A stretch of 64,000 nucleotides of DNA from Cardiobacterium sp. Marseille-Q4385 (GCF_916618745.1 NZ_OU745373.1:1874501-1938500), one strand, 5' to 3'. Counted from the stretch's first letter, positions 37,674 through 46,223 are shown. Numbers and translations are program-made. Notes: a model not told the origin generated them from the letters alone.

Positions 37674-39047
37674 ATGTCTTTTTTCCTTGAGCATGCGCTC
37701 ATTTTTGAGTTCATTCTGCTCATCGGTTTCCTTTACGCGGGCAGCCGTTTCGGCGGCATCGGTCTCGGTGTCGTATCCGGTATCGGTCTGCTTTTTGAAG
37801 TGTTGGTACTGCGTATGCCGCCCGGCAAACCGCCGGTCGAGGTTATGCTCGTTATTCTTGCCGTCGTTACCTGTGCCTCTGTGCTCGAAGCTGCCGGTGG
37901 CCTGAAATATATGTTGCAGGTTGCCGAAAAAATCCTGCGCAAGAATCCGAAGCGGGTCACCATTTTGGGCCCCATTGTTACCTGGGCAATGACGGTCATG
38001 CTTGGCACCGGCCACGCCGTCTATTCCATCATGCCGATCATTGGCGATATCGCCCTGAAGAATAACATCCGCCCAGAACGCCCGATGGCGGCAGCTTCCG
38101 TCGCCTCACAGCTGGCGATTACCGCCAGCCCCGTCTCGGCAGTGGTCGCGCTCTATCTGGACGACATCACCAAGATCCACTTCTTTGAAGGCGTGTCGCT
38201 GATTCAGATCGTGACCGTCACCATCACCGCCACCTTCTGCGGCACGATTGCCCTCTCGCTGTACAGCCTGCGTCGCGGCAAGGAATTGCAGGATGATCCG
38301 GAGTTTCAGCGTCGCATGCAAGATCCGGAATGGCGTGAGCGTATCCAAAACACGACCAGCACCACCCTGAACGAACAGCTGCCGCCTGCTGCGCGTAACT
38401 CCGTGCTGCTCTTCATCCTCGCCCTCATCTGCATCGTCTTTGTCGCCATGTACAAACCGATTCGCACCGTGGTCGGCCCCGAAGGCAAGCCGATGCTGAT
38501 TTCCATGGGCGTGATGATTCAGATGCTGATGCTCGCCTTCGGCGGCGTCATCCTCCTCGCCACCCGCACCAGCGTGTCGAAAGTGCCGAACGGCGTTGTC
38601 TTTAAATCGGGCATGGTGGCGACGGTTGCCATCTTCGGTATTGCCTGGATGAGCGACACCTACTTCAACTACGCCATGCCGGTGTTCAAAGAAAGCGTCA
38701 CGGAAATGGTCAAGAACGCGCCATGGACTTTCGCCTTCGCGCTCTTTGCTGTGTCCGTCCTCATCAACAGCCAGGCGGCAACGGCGAAAATCCTGTTGCC
38801 GGTCGGCATTGGTCTCGGCATCCCTGCGCCGACGCTCATCGGTCTCATGCCGGCTACCTACGCCTACTTCTTCATCCCGAACTATCCGTCCGATATTGCG
38901 ACTATCAACTTCGACGTGACCGGGACGACGAAAATCGGCAAATGGTATTTCAACCACAGCTTCATGGCGCCAGGTTTGGTTGGTGTCGTGACCGCCTGCT
39001 TGGTCGGTTTGGCACTGGCCAAAACCCTCATTGTTCCGGGTGCTTAA
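37674..39047 (+). CDS. anaerobic C4-dicarboxylate transporter, DcuA/DcuB family
   Basis: 457 residues from ATG 37674, preceded by a strong AGGAGG. About 10-12 membrane helices. Family stretches include LGTGHAVYSIMPIIGDIA, RPMAAASVASQLAITASPVSAVVA and FIPNYPSDIATINFDVTG. Dcu carriers exchange external fumarate, malate or aspartate for succinate during anaerobic growth. The position after fumC supports this role. Whether it is nearer DcuA or DcuB cannot be decided by eye. Confidence 0.92.
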   Translation: MSFFLEHALIFEFILLIGFLYAGSRFGGIGLGVVSGIGLLFEVLVLRMPPGKPPVEVMLVILAVVTCASVLEAAGGLKYMLQVAEKILRKNPKRVTILGPIVTWAMTVMLGTGHAVYSIMPIIGDIALKNNIRPERPMAAASVASQLAITASPVSAVVALYLDDITKIHFFEGVSLIQIVTVTITATFCGTIALSLYSLRRGKELQDDPEFQRRMQDPEWRERIQNTTSTTLNEQLPPAARNSVLLFILALICIVFVAMYKPIRTVVGPEGKPMLISMGVMIQMLMLAFGGVILLATRTSVSKVPNGVVFKSGMVATVAIFGIAWMSDTYFNYAMPVFKESVTEMVKNAPWTFAFALFAVSVLINSQAATAKILLPVGIGLGIPAPTLIGLMPATYAYFFIPNYPSDIATINFDVTGTTKIGKWYFNHSFMAPGLVGVVTACLVGLALAKTLIVPGA

Positions 39048-39067
39048 TCTTTCATCCGGCAATGCCA

Positions 39068-39097
39068 CAAAAAAGCCCGCGTAAGCGGGTTTTTTTA
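39068..39097. terminator. terminator between convergent dcu and ccmA
   Basis: AAAAAAGCCCGC-gtaa-GCGGGTTTTTTT, strong stem with T-run. Confidence 0.9.
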
Positions 39098-39111
39098 TTG
39101 CGGATGGTGCT

Positions 39112-39702
39112 TCATTGTCCCACCGCGCATATCGTTAAGCGGGGCAGCGCCAGCGGCTGGTGGCTGGTAATCACCGCTGCACCGCCGCCAGCACGGTGCT
39201 GTTCGAGATGTTGCAGCAGGAGGGTGGAGGTCGCTGCATCCAGCGCCGTCAGCGGTTCATCTAGCAGCCACAGCGGCGGCGTATCCAGCCACAGGCGGGC
39301 CAGTTGGCAACGCCGCTGCTGTCCTGCCGACAGCAGGCGGCTTTGTCGCCCGTCAAGGTGATCAATGCCGACGGCAGCCAGGGCTGCGTCCAGCCGTGTT
39401 TCCAGCCCAGTTCCGCTCATGCCGTGATAGAGGCGGGCGGCATAGCGCAAATTCTCGCGCACGCTCAATGTACCCTTGATACCCGGGCGGTGACCGAGAT
39501 AGAGCAGCGGTGTATGGCGGTGGATCGTGCCGTATTGCGGCGTGAATAGCCCCGCCAGTGCCTGCAATAGCGTGGTTTTACCGCTGCCGTTCTCGCCGGT
39601 AAGGTGGATGATGTCGCCTGCGGCAATGTGCAGATGGTAGCGGCGTAGCAACAGGGTGCTGCCTTTGAGCAAGGTGAGGTTGTCGGCTTCGAGCAGGTTC
39701 AT
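39112..39702 (-). CDS. ccmA: heme exporter ATP-binding protein CcmA
   Basis: 196 residues, single ABC ATPase domain: Walker A GENGSGKTT, signature LSAGQQRRCQLARLWL and Walker B LWLLDEPLTALD. The CcmA-specific YLGHRPGIKGTLSVRENLRY is present. CcmA works with CcmB/C in cytochrome c maturation, releasing holo-CcmE. Here ccmB does not follow: the gene ends at a terminator. It is therefore isolated from the usual ccmABCDEFGH operon within this window. Confidence 0.9.
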   Translation of the reverse strand: MNLLEADNLTLLKGSTLLLRRYHLHIAAGDIIHLTGENGSGKTTLLQALAGLFTPQYGTIHRHTPLLYLGHRPGIKGTLSVRENLRYAARLYHGMSGTGLETRLDAALAAVGIDHLDGRQSRLLSAGQQRRCQLARLWLDTPPLWLLDEPLTALDAATSTLLLQHLEQHRAGGGAAVITSHQPLALPRLTICAVGQ

Positions 39703-40159
39703 GGGCAGATGGAAATGGCGTAAGGCGCGGCATTATCCCTGATTTGGGTGTGTGCCTGGTTTCGTTTGCGCGATTTTGCCGCTGCGGGGAAAGAAATTGA
39801 CGGATCAGGGAGATAAAAATACGCCGCCGCAACGGGATTTTTTCGGCAATGATGGCGTATGCCTCAAGGGATACGGAGCCCGCCTTGCCAGCGGTACATC
39901 AGGCGAAGCGCAGGGGATACTGGGGAGGCAAAAACTGGAGAAATTTGGTGCAAAAAAGTGGCGGAGAGACAGGATGATTTACCATATAGTAATATTAAGT
40001 AAAAACATCATGTTACAACGTAGGCAATCTTTCTTTTTACCCCTCTACAAACCCCGTTTTCTCACTTTCGGAGACTTTCTTTCACCTTTGTTTGTTCGAT
40101 CAAGCACATGCTTGTTGGGCTCGCGAATCCGCCGTACTGCGGCGGATTCTTTTCACTAA
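39703..40159. other. intergenic region upstream of ccmA
   Basis: No convincing gene. A GCCGCC-ga/gta-GGCGGC-type hairpin (CCGCCGTACTGCGGCGG, 40129-40145) lies just before the duplicated cdiA fragment. Confidence 0.4.
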
Positions 40160-41144
40160 GAGCGTGTTCATGGTCCGGACGCGGGCGTTATCGCCATCGC
40201 TCAGGGTTTTCATGGTTTGCAAGGCGGTCTGGGCGACGTTGACCACGGCGCCGCCCAGGTTGGCGGTGAAGCCGGTCTGTTTGTAGTGGCTGTGCATTTC
40301 GTGGTCTTGGCTGCCGCGCGCCGCGCGCAGACTGCCGCTTTCGGCGCTGAAGTAGATGTTGCCAGCGCGGTTGCGTTCGGCTTCGCTCATCTGCAGCCAT
40401 TGTTCTTTGGTAAGCGGCCCGCCTTCGCGTCCGGCATGTACCAGGGCGCCCGTGCCATCGTAGTGGCCGCCGGCCTGGATGTGGATGTTGCCGTCGATCG
40501 CGCCAACCAGGGTCGGGGCGGGGGCCTTGATATTGAGTTCGGTCTCGCCGCTTTGGCGGCGGCTGCCGAGGAATACGCCCCAGCCGCCGGAACCCATCAG
40601 ACCGATTTTGTGTTTGCTGTGTTTTTCGACGCTGCGGTAGCTGTTTTTGCCGGCTTTAAGGTTGATGTCGCCTTTGTCAGTATGCAGCATGGTGCCGTGG
40701 TCGCTGACGATGTGCATGCCGGTGGCGTTGATGTCGCCTTGTCCCGCCGCAACGACGACGGTATCGCCGGTGATGGTGCCGGCTTTGTTCTGGTGGATTT
40801 CGGTTTCGACGTAGTCGCGTGTGTGGGTGCGTTTGAGGAAGCCGCGTTGTTTGCTTTCGCGGGCGCTGATGGTGTGCTCAACGATTTCTCCCGCCTCGGC
40901 GTCAACGCCTTTGGCACCGTAGAGGTATACCTGGCTTTTGCCGCTGTCGAGTTCGGTGGCTTTCATGATCAGTTTGCCATCGGTGGCGATGACGGCCAGT
41001 TTGCCGTCGCCGCTGGTGTGCACGCCTTTGTGTTCGCCCCGGTAGTGGTAGTCGTAGTTGCCCGCGTCTTTTTTGTCGAGGGTTTGTTCGTAGACAAATT
41101 CTGCACCCAGGTCGGTTTTTTTGCCCTGGATGAGGGTGGTGCTG
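40160..41144 (-). pseudogene. duplicated internal fragment of cdiA
   Basis: A 985-bp stretch matches cdiA bases 50898-51882 with about a dozen substitutions by eye. It encodes the filamentous hemagglutinin-type region TTLIQGKKTDLGAEFVYEQT through ALQTMKTLSDGDNARVRTMNT. The open frame (41263-40100) has chimeric ends unrelated to cdiA and no secretion signal, so it cannot be a working TpsA. The left edge of the identity falls exactly at GAGCGTGTTCAT, also the terminal repeat of the IS at 60.2-61.05 kb. It probably persists as recombination substrate or debris at the far end of the cdi array. Confidence 0.85.
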
Positions 41145-41414
41145 TGGCAACTGGAAAGGCAGGCAAACAAAACCCGCAGCAGCATCGCTATCGCACACAG
41201 GCGGTGTTGACGCTGTGTCGGTTCTGCGCTGTTGGTCATGGGAAGAGGAATGAATGCGGGCATTATGCCTGTTATTTCACGTCAAACGGTGTGGTTACGG
41301 GGTTTCGCGCAAAAAATTCCGCTGTCTTGCGGCGGATTTTTTTGTTTTCGCCAAGACGAAAGCGTCGGCTTTGGGCATTGTGCTTGCTTCGTCGCATGGG
41401 TAAACGGCAAGAAG

Positions 41415-41478
41415 CCCGTGTTTATCCCGCTTAGCGGGTTTTCCAGCTATCCAAACCGTGTGGATAACACAAATGGCT
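41415..41478 (-). repeat. module-separating repeat of the cdi array
   Basis: Plus-strand reading GTGTTTATCCCGCTTAGCGG, then TTTTCC and AACCGTGTGGATAACACAA. It is related to the spacers near 43.43, 45.08, 47.47 and 47.86 kb. Confidence 0.65.
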
Positions 41479-41482
41479 AATT

Positions 41483-42253
41483 CTACGCTTGCTCTTCTAT
41501 ATTGAAATTATTTTTAAAAAAATCCAGCCATATTTGTAATGGTTCGGTATTCTCTCGTTCGTTCCAATATAATACTTTTAGCCATGACAATACATATAAA
41601 GAACTGCCTGATATTAAGCATCCGTCATTTATATTATGTATCAGTATCTTTTTGGCTGCCAAAAACAATTCTTCTTTATCATATACTCCTTGCTCATTAT
41701 GCAAGCAATAAGCGTATTCTATTGTCTTCTCATTTTTTGTCCTTTTTATGTTTGGTGTTTGTTTACCATAAGCTCTTTCATAAATCTCTATACCTGTTTT
41801 ATAGGATTTTGCATGTAAGCAACACAATATAATGTCTTCATTATATAAAGAATTATCATACAAAGGATCAGTATCGGAATCAGGATTATCTAAGAGATCG
41901 ATCTGATAGAATTCAATTGCCTTATGCCATAAAGAAAAACAGTTTTCTCTATCTCTTATCCAATACGCTAAGGCTAGATTTGCATGTAATTCTTTTTGCT
42001 TGAAGCTAATATATTCATCTAGATTAGGCCCCATGCCCTCATTTCTAGCTATGGCAAACTGTAACCAATCTATAACTCTATCTAGCAGAGGTTGATATTC
42101 CTGCGCTAGCCCAACTAAGGTCGCTTTTATATAGGCATCAAAATCGTTTATAGCGAAATTACCTATAGGATCATTTTTTAAATCAACCTCTCTATCCATG
42201 GCATATTGATAATACCATTCTGCATTATCTTTACTGAGCGGTAACTCAAACAT
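41483..42253 (-). CDS. putative immunity protein, tandem copy B
   Basis: 256 residues, soluble, acidic, aromatic-rich, with a helical look; no signal peptide. It is a close paralogue (roughly 85% by eye) of the next gene upstream (42335-43090); the start (MFELPLSKDNAEWYYQY) and the C-terminus (LQIWLDFFKNNFNI) are shared, and the middle varies near YQIDLLDNPDSD. It begins three bases after a short copy of a toxin tail, just as its paralogue does. That arrangement identifies both as probable immunity proteins for the same toxin type. No named immunity family was recognised. Confidence 0.7.
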   Translation of the reverse strand: MFELPLSKDNAEWYYQYAMDREVDLKNDPIGNFAINDFDAYIKATLVGLAQEYQPLLDRVIDWLQFAIARNEGMGPNLDEYISFKQKELHANLALAYWIRDRENCFSLWHKAIEFYQIDLLDNPDSDTDPLYDNSLYNEDIILCCLHAKSYKTGIEIYERAYGKQTPNIKRTKNEKTIEYAYCLHNEQGVYDKEELFLAAKKILIHNINDGCLISGSSLYVLSWLKVLYWNERENTEPLQIWLDFFKNNFNIEEQA

Positions 42254-42256
42254 TAT

Positions 42257-42342
42257 TTACTCCTGAAGAACGCCGTTGACAACTTTGTTAATAGTTAGAG
42301 TATTTAATTCCACCGCTTGCCGGTGTATATACGGTTACATTT
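42257..42342 (-). pseudogene. duplicated toxin tail, frameshifted
   Basis: Bases repeat the last ~28 codons of the toxin fragment at 43094 (GNVTVYTPASGGIKYS, ..VVNGVLQE) with an extra base that brings TAA early (after KYSNY). It was copied together with the immunity gene. Confidence 0.75.
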
Positions 42343-43090
42343 CCTTTATATTGAAATTATTTTTAAAAAAATCCAGCCATATTTGTAATGGTTCGGTATT
42401 CTCTCGTTCGTTCCAATATAATACTTTTAGCCATGACAATACATGTAAAGAACTGCCTGATATTAAGCATCCGTCATTTATGTTATGTATCAGCATCTTT
42501 TTGGCTGCCAAAAACAATTCTTCTTTATCATATACTCCTTGCTCATTATGCAAGCAATAAGCGTATTCTATTGTCTTCTCATTTTTTGTCCTTTTTATGT
42601 TTGGTGTTTTTTTACCGTAAGCTCTTTCATAAATTTCTATACCTGTTTTATAGGATTTTGCATGTAAGCAATACAACATGGCGTCTTCAATGTGTATAAA
42701 TTTTTTATCGGATAAAGGAGCTCTCTCTAGAAAATCAATTTGATGAAGCTCAACCGCCTTATGCCATAAAGAAAAACAGTTTTCTCTATCTCTTATCCAA
42801 TACGCCAAGGCTAGATTTGCATGCAATTTCTTTTGCCTGAAGTTAATGTATTCATCTAGATTAGGCCCCATACCCTCATTTCTAGATATGGCAAACTGCA
42901 ACCAATCTATAACTCTATCTAGCAGAGGTTGATATTCCTGCGCTAGCCCAACTAAGGTCGCTTTTATATAAGCATTAAGATCGCTCATGGCAAAATTGCC
43001 TATGGGATCATTTGTCATATCAATCTCTTGATTCATGGTGTATTGGTAATACCATTCTGCATTATCTTTACTGAGCGGTAACTCAAACAT
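42335..43090 (-). CDS. putative immunity protein, tandem copy A
   Basis: 251 residues, paralogue of the gene at 41483-42253. It starts three bases after the stop of the toxin fragment (GAGTAAACAATG), the tight spacing typical of toxin-immunity pairs. Differences from copy B cluster around HQIDFLERAPLSDKKF. A+T-rich like the other array modules. Function inferred from position only. Confidence 0.72.
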   Translation of the reverse strand: MFELPLSKDNAEWYYQYTMNQEIDMTNDPIGNFAMSDLNAYIKATLVGLAQEYQPLLDRVIDWLQFAISRNEGMGPNLDEYINFRQKKLHANLALAYWIRDRENCFSLWHKAVELHQIDFLERAPLSDKKFIHIEDAMLYCLHAKSYKTGIEIYERAYGKKTPNIKRTKNEKTIEYAYCLHNEQGVYDKEELFLAAKKMLIHNINDGCLISGSSLHVLSWLKVLYWNERENTEPLQIWLDFFKNNFNIKEM

Positions 43091-43093
43091 TGT

Positions 43094-43408
43094 TTACTCC
43101 TGAAGAACGCCATTGACAACTTTATTAATAGTAGAATATTTAATTCCACCGCTTGCCGGTGTATATACGGTTACATTTCCTTCTTTTATTTCATTCATGG
43201 CTTTTGCTTTAAGCGAAGGCGGGAGATTGGAATGCTGAATATAATCTCTTGCTTCTCTCAATGCTGCAGATAAGGTTTTTTGATTACGGAAGGTTGGTGA
43301 TATTTCACCGGCAGCCGGAGTACTGAGGTAAACCGTTTCGGCGTAGTTGTTTTGGTAGTGTGCTGTAACAGGTTTGTAGGCGGTGTTTTCTATTTTTTCG
43401 TCGGCAAA
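43094..43408 (-). pseudogene. orphan CdiA toxin C-terminal fragment
   Basis: 105 open codons ending at TAA 43094-43096, with a TAA at the upstream end and no start: FADEKIENTAYKPVTAHYQ, then YLSTPAAGEISPTFRNQ, SAALREARDYIQHSNLPPSL and NVTVYTPASGGIKYSTINKV. It reads as the last part of a toxin whose front is missing. It precedes its presumed immunity gene by three bases. Toxin class unknown. Confidence 0.7.
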
Positions 43409-43421
43409 TTACAGAAATTCA

Positions 43422-43492
43422 GTATTTATCCCACTTGGCAGGTTTTCTATTTATCACCAACCGGGTGGGCAATAAGTTGCCCACCCGGTTGG
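43422..43492 (-). repeat. module-separating repeat with perfect 16-bp hairpin
   Basis: A TATTTATCCCACTTGGCAGG block, then CCAACCGGGTGGGCAA (43457-43472), loop TAAG and its exact complement (43477-43492). It could act as a terminator-like or recombination hairpin. The end of the upstream immunity gene reads into it. Confidence 0.75.
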
Positions 43493-43816
43493 TCTCAGGT
43501 TGCATTTTTCGGAGAATCTTGGATCTTCTCTTAATTTATCTAGCACTTCTTTCCAAGGTGATGTTGGTATGCTAGTACTTGTTGATTTTATGAACTTTTC
43601 ATATGAATAAAAACATGCCAAGTAAAAAGTCATAAAATCTTTATTACTTAGCTCACCTAGATCCATTACATTAAAAGTATCGACATCTGCATATAATTCT
43701 TCTATAACTTTATTATCTAAAATTAAATAAGGTTTTATTTTATTTATAATAAGATCAAATGTTAGAGTGCTCATTGAAACGCCACCTGTATCTGATATTG
43801 CTATATATCCAGCCAT
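43454..43816 (-). CDS. putative immunity protein, paralogue of 43946-44266
   Basis: About 120 residues from ATG 43816 (MAGYIAIS); a GTG at 43828 would add four. It resembles the neighbouring immunity protein: MAGxIxIS..G.SMSTxxFD at the start and a shared ..EVLxxLRxDPRFS near the end. The last ~15 codons (PTGWATYCPPGW) are encoded by the hairpin repeat, so the natural C-terminus has probably been replaced. It follows a toxin-tail remnant whose stop overlaps its start. Confidence 0.65.
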   Translation of the reverse strand: MAGYIAISDTGGVSMSTLTFDLIINKIKPYLILDNKVIEELYADVDTFNVMDLGELSNKDFMTFYLACFYSYEKFIKSTSTSIPTSPWKEVLDKLREDPRFSEKCNLRPTGWATYCPPGW

Positions 43817-43824
43817 AAAATTAC

Positions 43825-43945
43825 TCACTCCATAATAATAATTCGTGATTTCTGTTCTTTTGTCATTTCTTTATTGATAAAATCTATAACTTTTGTTCTG
43901 TATTCAGGTTTTAGATTTCTGAATTCTAAAGGAGCAATATTTGCT
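43825..43945 (-). pseudogene. toxin tail remnant, nuclease-like module
   Basis: About 40 codons, KPKANIAPLEFRNLKPEYR, then TKVIDFINKEMTKEQKS and RIIIME, ending at TGA 43825. It is homologous to the last 42 residues of the intact orphan toxin at 44270-45028. It has only the tail plus a cognate-type immunity gene. Confidence 0.75.
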
Positions 43946-44266
43946 TTAGGCTTTATTTTTAGAAAATCTTGGGTCTTTTCTTAATTCTTCTAATACTTCT
44001 TCCCAAGATAAATTTCGGCGTTCGTATGATGATCTAAATTCCTCGTATGCCTTATAACAAGCTGAATAAAAACTCATAAAATCATAATCACTTAACTCAT
44101 CAAGATATAAAGCTGGAATATCACCCTTTTCAAAATCATCATACAAAATATGTATTGTAGATTCGTCAGCAGGTTTAAAATATCGCTTTGTCCATGCTGT
44201 AATTATATCAAATGATACTGTACTCATTGATACACCAATCTTTGAGATGCAAATAAAACCGGCCAT
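43946..44266 (-). CDS. putative immunity protein for the orphan toxin at 44.3-45.0 kb
   Basis: 106 residues, starting six bases after the toxin stop (GAGTGAATAATGGCC). Small, soluble, acidic. The pattern FMSFYSACYKAYEEF and LRKDPRFSK is shared with the downstream paralogue (FMTFYLACFYSYEKF, LREDPRFSE). Immunity role inferred from position and pairing. Confidence 0.7.
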   Translation of the reverse strand: MAGFICISKIGVSMSTVSFDIITAWTKRYFKPADESTIHILYDDFEKGDIPALYLDELSDYDFMSFYSACYKAYEEFRSSYERRNLSWEEVLEELRKDPRFSKNKA

Positions 44267-44269
44267 TAT

Positions 44270-45028
44270 TCACTCCATAATGATAATTCTAGATCTCTGT
44301 TCTAATGAAAGATTATTGTAAATAAAGTCTATGATTTTTGCTCTATGCTGCATATCTAAATTTCTTAGGTCTAAAGGAACAATATCAGCCTTCTCGAGAT
44401 GATAAATAATCTGTTCTTTTGTGCCAGTTTGCCTTCTCCAATTTTTCTCAAAGTGCTTATTAATATAGTAAGAAGCCCCTCTGCTATTACTTGTGAATAT
44501 AAAATCTATGCTTTTTCCCTTATTAAGGCCATCTTCAATAATAAAGTCAGCTTTTGACATATCGGAATCAGTAACTCTTCTTAATTTACCTCCTAAAATA
44601 TTCTGTAATTCTGCTGCGGCAGATGCTTCCCCACGATTTTTGCTCAGGCTAGCAATATCTATTGTACCCAATCGTTCAACCTCCGATAAGTTTACAGGCT
44701 CTCTTAACTTAACACGAGTTGGCCCATCTACCACAATAGTAGTTGTACCTGCATTCACACCTTTCTGCGGCTGAATCACTATTGGTTTCATGCCGATTTG
44801 ATAACCGCCAAGCTCATGGGGGGCTGCTATGCCTTTATAAAAATTGACGGGATCGGCTTCTATTTTAGGCGACGCTTTTGTAACAACACTTGTTCCATTT
44901 GTCTTACCTACAGAAGAGTTGACAATTTCTTCTACCTGTTTCCAGTTTGATTGTTTGCTAGCAATAGCGGCGGCACCTTGAAAGGATCTAGCCAGATCAT
45001 CAATGGAAGATCCCCATATTTTGATCAA
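44270..45028 (-). CDS. orphan CdiA-CT toxin, possible nuclease
   Basis: 252 residues beginning at a TTG; there is no secretion domain or convincing start, so it is a displaced toxin module. Residues ~25-42 carry SNWKQVEEIVNSSVGKT, shared word for word with the other orphan toxin at 46.2-47.4 kb. The C-terminal half, EASAAAELQNILGGKL, KADFIIEDGLNKGKSIDFIF and WRRQTGTKEQIIYHLEKADI, resembles PD-(D/E)xK-like tRNase/DNase toxins of CDI systems (E, D, and ID.x spacing), but this is a weak fold guess. Its immunity gene follows after three bases. Confidence 0.65.
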   Translation of the reverse strand: MIKIWGSSIDDLARSFQGAAAIASKQSNWKQVEEIVNSSVGKTNGTSVVTKASPKIEADPVNFYKGIAAPHELGGYQIGMKPIVIQPQKGVNAGTTTIVVDGPTRVKLREPVNLSEVERLGTIDIASLSKNRGEASAAAELQNILGGKLRRVTDSDMSKADFIIEDGLNKGKSIDFIFTSNSRGASYYINKHFEKNWRRQTGTKEQIIYHLEKADIVPLDLRNLDMQHRAKIIDFIYNNLSLEQRSRIIIME

Positions 45029-45054
45029 TTCTACGCGGTGTTGCCTGTCTTTTC

Positions 45055-45104
45055 GTTGGCAAATTATAGAAAAGCCAATGTTTATCCCGCTGGCAGCAGG
45101 TTAT
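45055..45104 (-). repeat. module-separating repeat of the cdi array
   Basis: TTCGTTGGCAAATTATAGAA then GTTTATCCCGCTGGCAGCAG. The first part is shared with 43398-43417 (TCGTCGGCAAATTACAGAAA). Confidence 0.65.
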
Positions 45105-45114
45105 GACGGATTGA

Positions 45115-45714
45115 TTATTTATAAACCTCTGGGAAATAGGTATTGATTAAATTATTGTCCAATAGCCTGTCCACTTTAAAATCAACAGTTTTAGAAACGG
45201 CAACCAGTCCCCTTAATTCTTTGGGAAAATCTTCAATGCTGCCATAAATTGTAGGCTGTAAGAAACGGAAATAATCCCCCATTTTTGACGGACCATCATA
45301 GCCGACTGGATAATCATCGCCTTCTTTATAGCCTTCTACGGCTTCGTAAATATAAAACCCTTTGTTTATAGGAATATTTGTATAACTATGTATCCCTAGT
45401 TCTTTATAGTCATCCATGATGCCCTTATAAACATCATTTTTTGATGCACCTTTATTAATCCAGAATCCATACATATCTAACAGTACATTACCATTTTTAT
45501 TAGCTGGAAAATTATTATAATTATTACTTGATTCCCAGATATAGTCACTTATAATATCAAGTTTATCCTCTATGTCATTTATACAAAGTATTACTTTGGG
45601 TAAATCACCCCAGTTATTATTGATCATCATTGCAATTTTCCCCTCCTTGTCCATTGCATACCAAGTATATATTAGCCCGAATTCGGGACGCCAGTCTTTG
45701 TTTAAATTTACCAT
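45115..45714 (-). CDS. putative immunity protein for a deaminase-type toxin
   Basis: 199 residues, soluble and acidic (MVNLNKDWRPEFGLIYTWYA...). No family recognised. It starts 11 bases after the end of a deaminase-like toxin tail, which suggests it is the immunity partner. A+T-rich. The start ATG is preceded by GAGGTAAATTAAT. Confidence 0.65.
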   Translation of the reverse strand: MVNLNKDWRPEFGLIYTWYAMDKEGKIAMMINNNWGDLPKVILCINDIEDKLDIISDYIWESSNNYNNFPANKNGNVLLDMYGFWINKGASKNDVYKGIMDDYKELGIHSYTNIPINKGFYIYEAVEGYKEGDDYPVGYDGPSKMGDYFRFLQPTIYGSIEDFPKELRGLVAVSKTVDFKVDRLLDNNLINTYFPEVYK

Positions 45715-45725
45715 ATTAATTTACC

Positions 45726-45925
45726 TCACTTAGGCCATACTACGGAACAATTTTCACATCTAGGAACAATAGCAGTCGGTGGAATTTCTATCTGTTTTCG
45801 AATTAATCTGGGGTTCATTGCAGGTGAAAAGTATATATTATTGGGGTCTGACCCATTTCGAATCAGTTTATCTGCCGCAAAATACTCCGCACAGGTTGGT
45901 AATTTTTTCAGCTGTCGCGAACTGT
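45726..45925 (-). pseudogene. toxin tail remnant, deaminase-like
   Basis: About 65 codons: LPTCAEYFAADKLIRNGSDP, NNIYFSPAMNPRL and IVPRCENCSVVWPK. The CAE and PRCENC elements match the zinc-binding C-A-E...P-x-C-x-x-C pattern of nucleic acid deaminase toxins (YwqJ/MafB19-like group). The front of the toxin is missing. The frame abuts the 3' end of the previous module's immunity gene. Confidence 0.65.
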
Positions 45926-45941
45926 ATGGACAACAAATTTA

Positions 45942-46223
45942 TCAACTCAACGTTTGTTGACAACATAATTCATATAATTTGGTTCTTAATTCATAAAGTT
46001 TATTATTATCATCTTTAGGTATATTACCATCTTTCTGCAAAACAAAATCGTTAAAAGAACCCATTCCACCATATAGATATCTTATATCTCTTATGGTGTT
46101 CTTTTGATTTAAATAAAGATTATTCTTTATTCTTTTAAAGACATTAGCCCAGTCATCATCATATTTTTCTAGAATGGCAATAATATCATCTACAGTATTT
46201 TGGATTTTATCTAGATAATTCAT
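45942..46223 (-). CDS. putative immunity protein, DUF6966-like
   Basis: 93 residues. The central DIRYLYGGMGSFNDFVL is a motif I associate with a small family often found next to polymorphic toxins (DUF6966). The start overlaps the stop of the orphan ART-like toxin by four bases (ATGA), so it is its likely immunity gene. Charged, soluble, no signal. Confidence 0.65.
   Translation of the reverse strand: MNYLDKIQNTVDDIIAILEKYDDDWANVFKRIKNNLYLNQKNTIRDIRYLYGGMGSFNDFVLQKDGNIPKDDNNKLYELRTKLYELCCQQTLS

Noticed and set aside
38106..39068. 320-codon minus-strand frame
   Set aside because: Antisense shadow of the Dcu-type carrier; rich in His/Asp/Glu as expected from reverse reading.
41539..41832. Small plus-strand membrane-like frames over the immunity genes (also 42388-42699)
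   Set aside because: They are mirror images of the duplicated immunity genes and appear twice only because the genes are duplicated.
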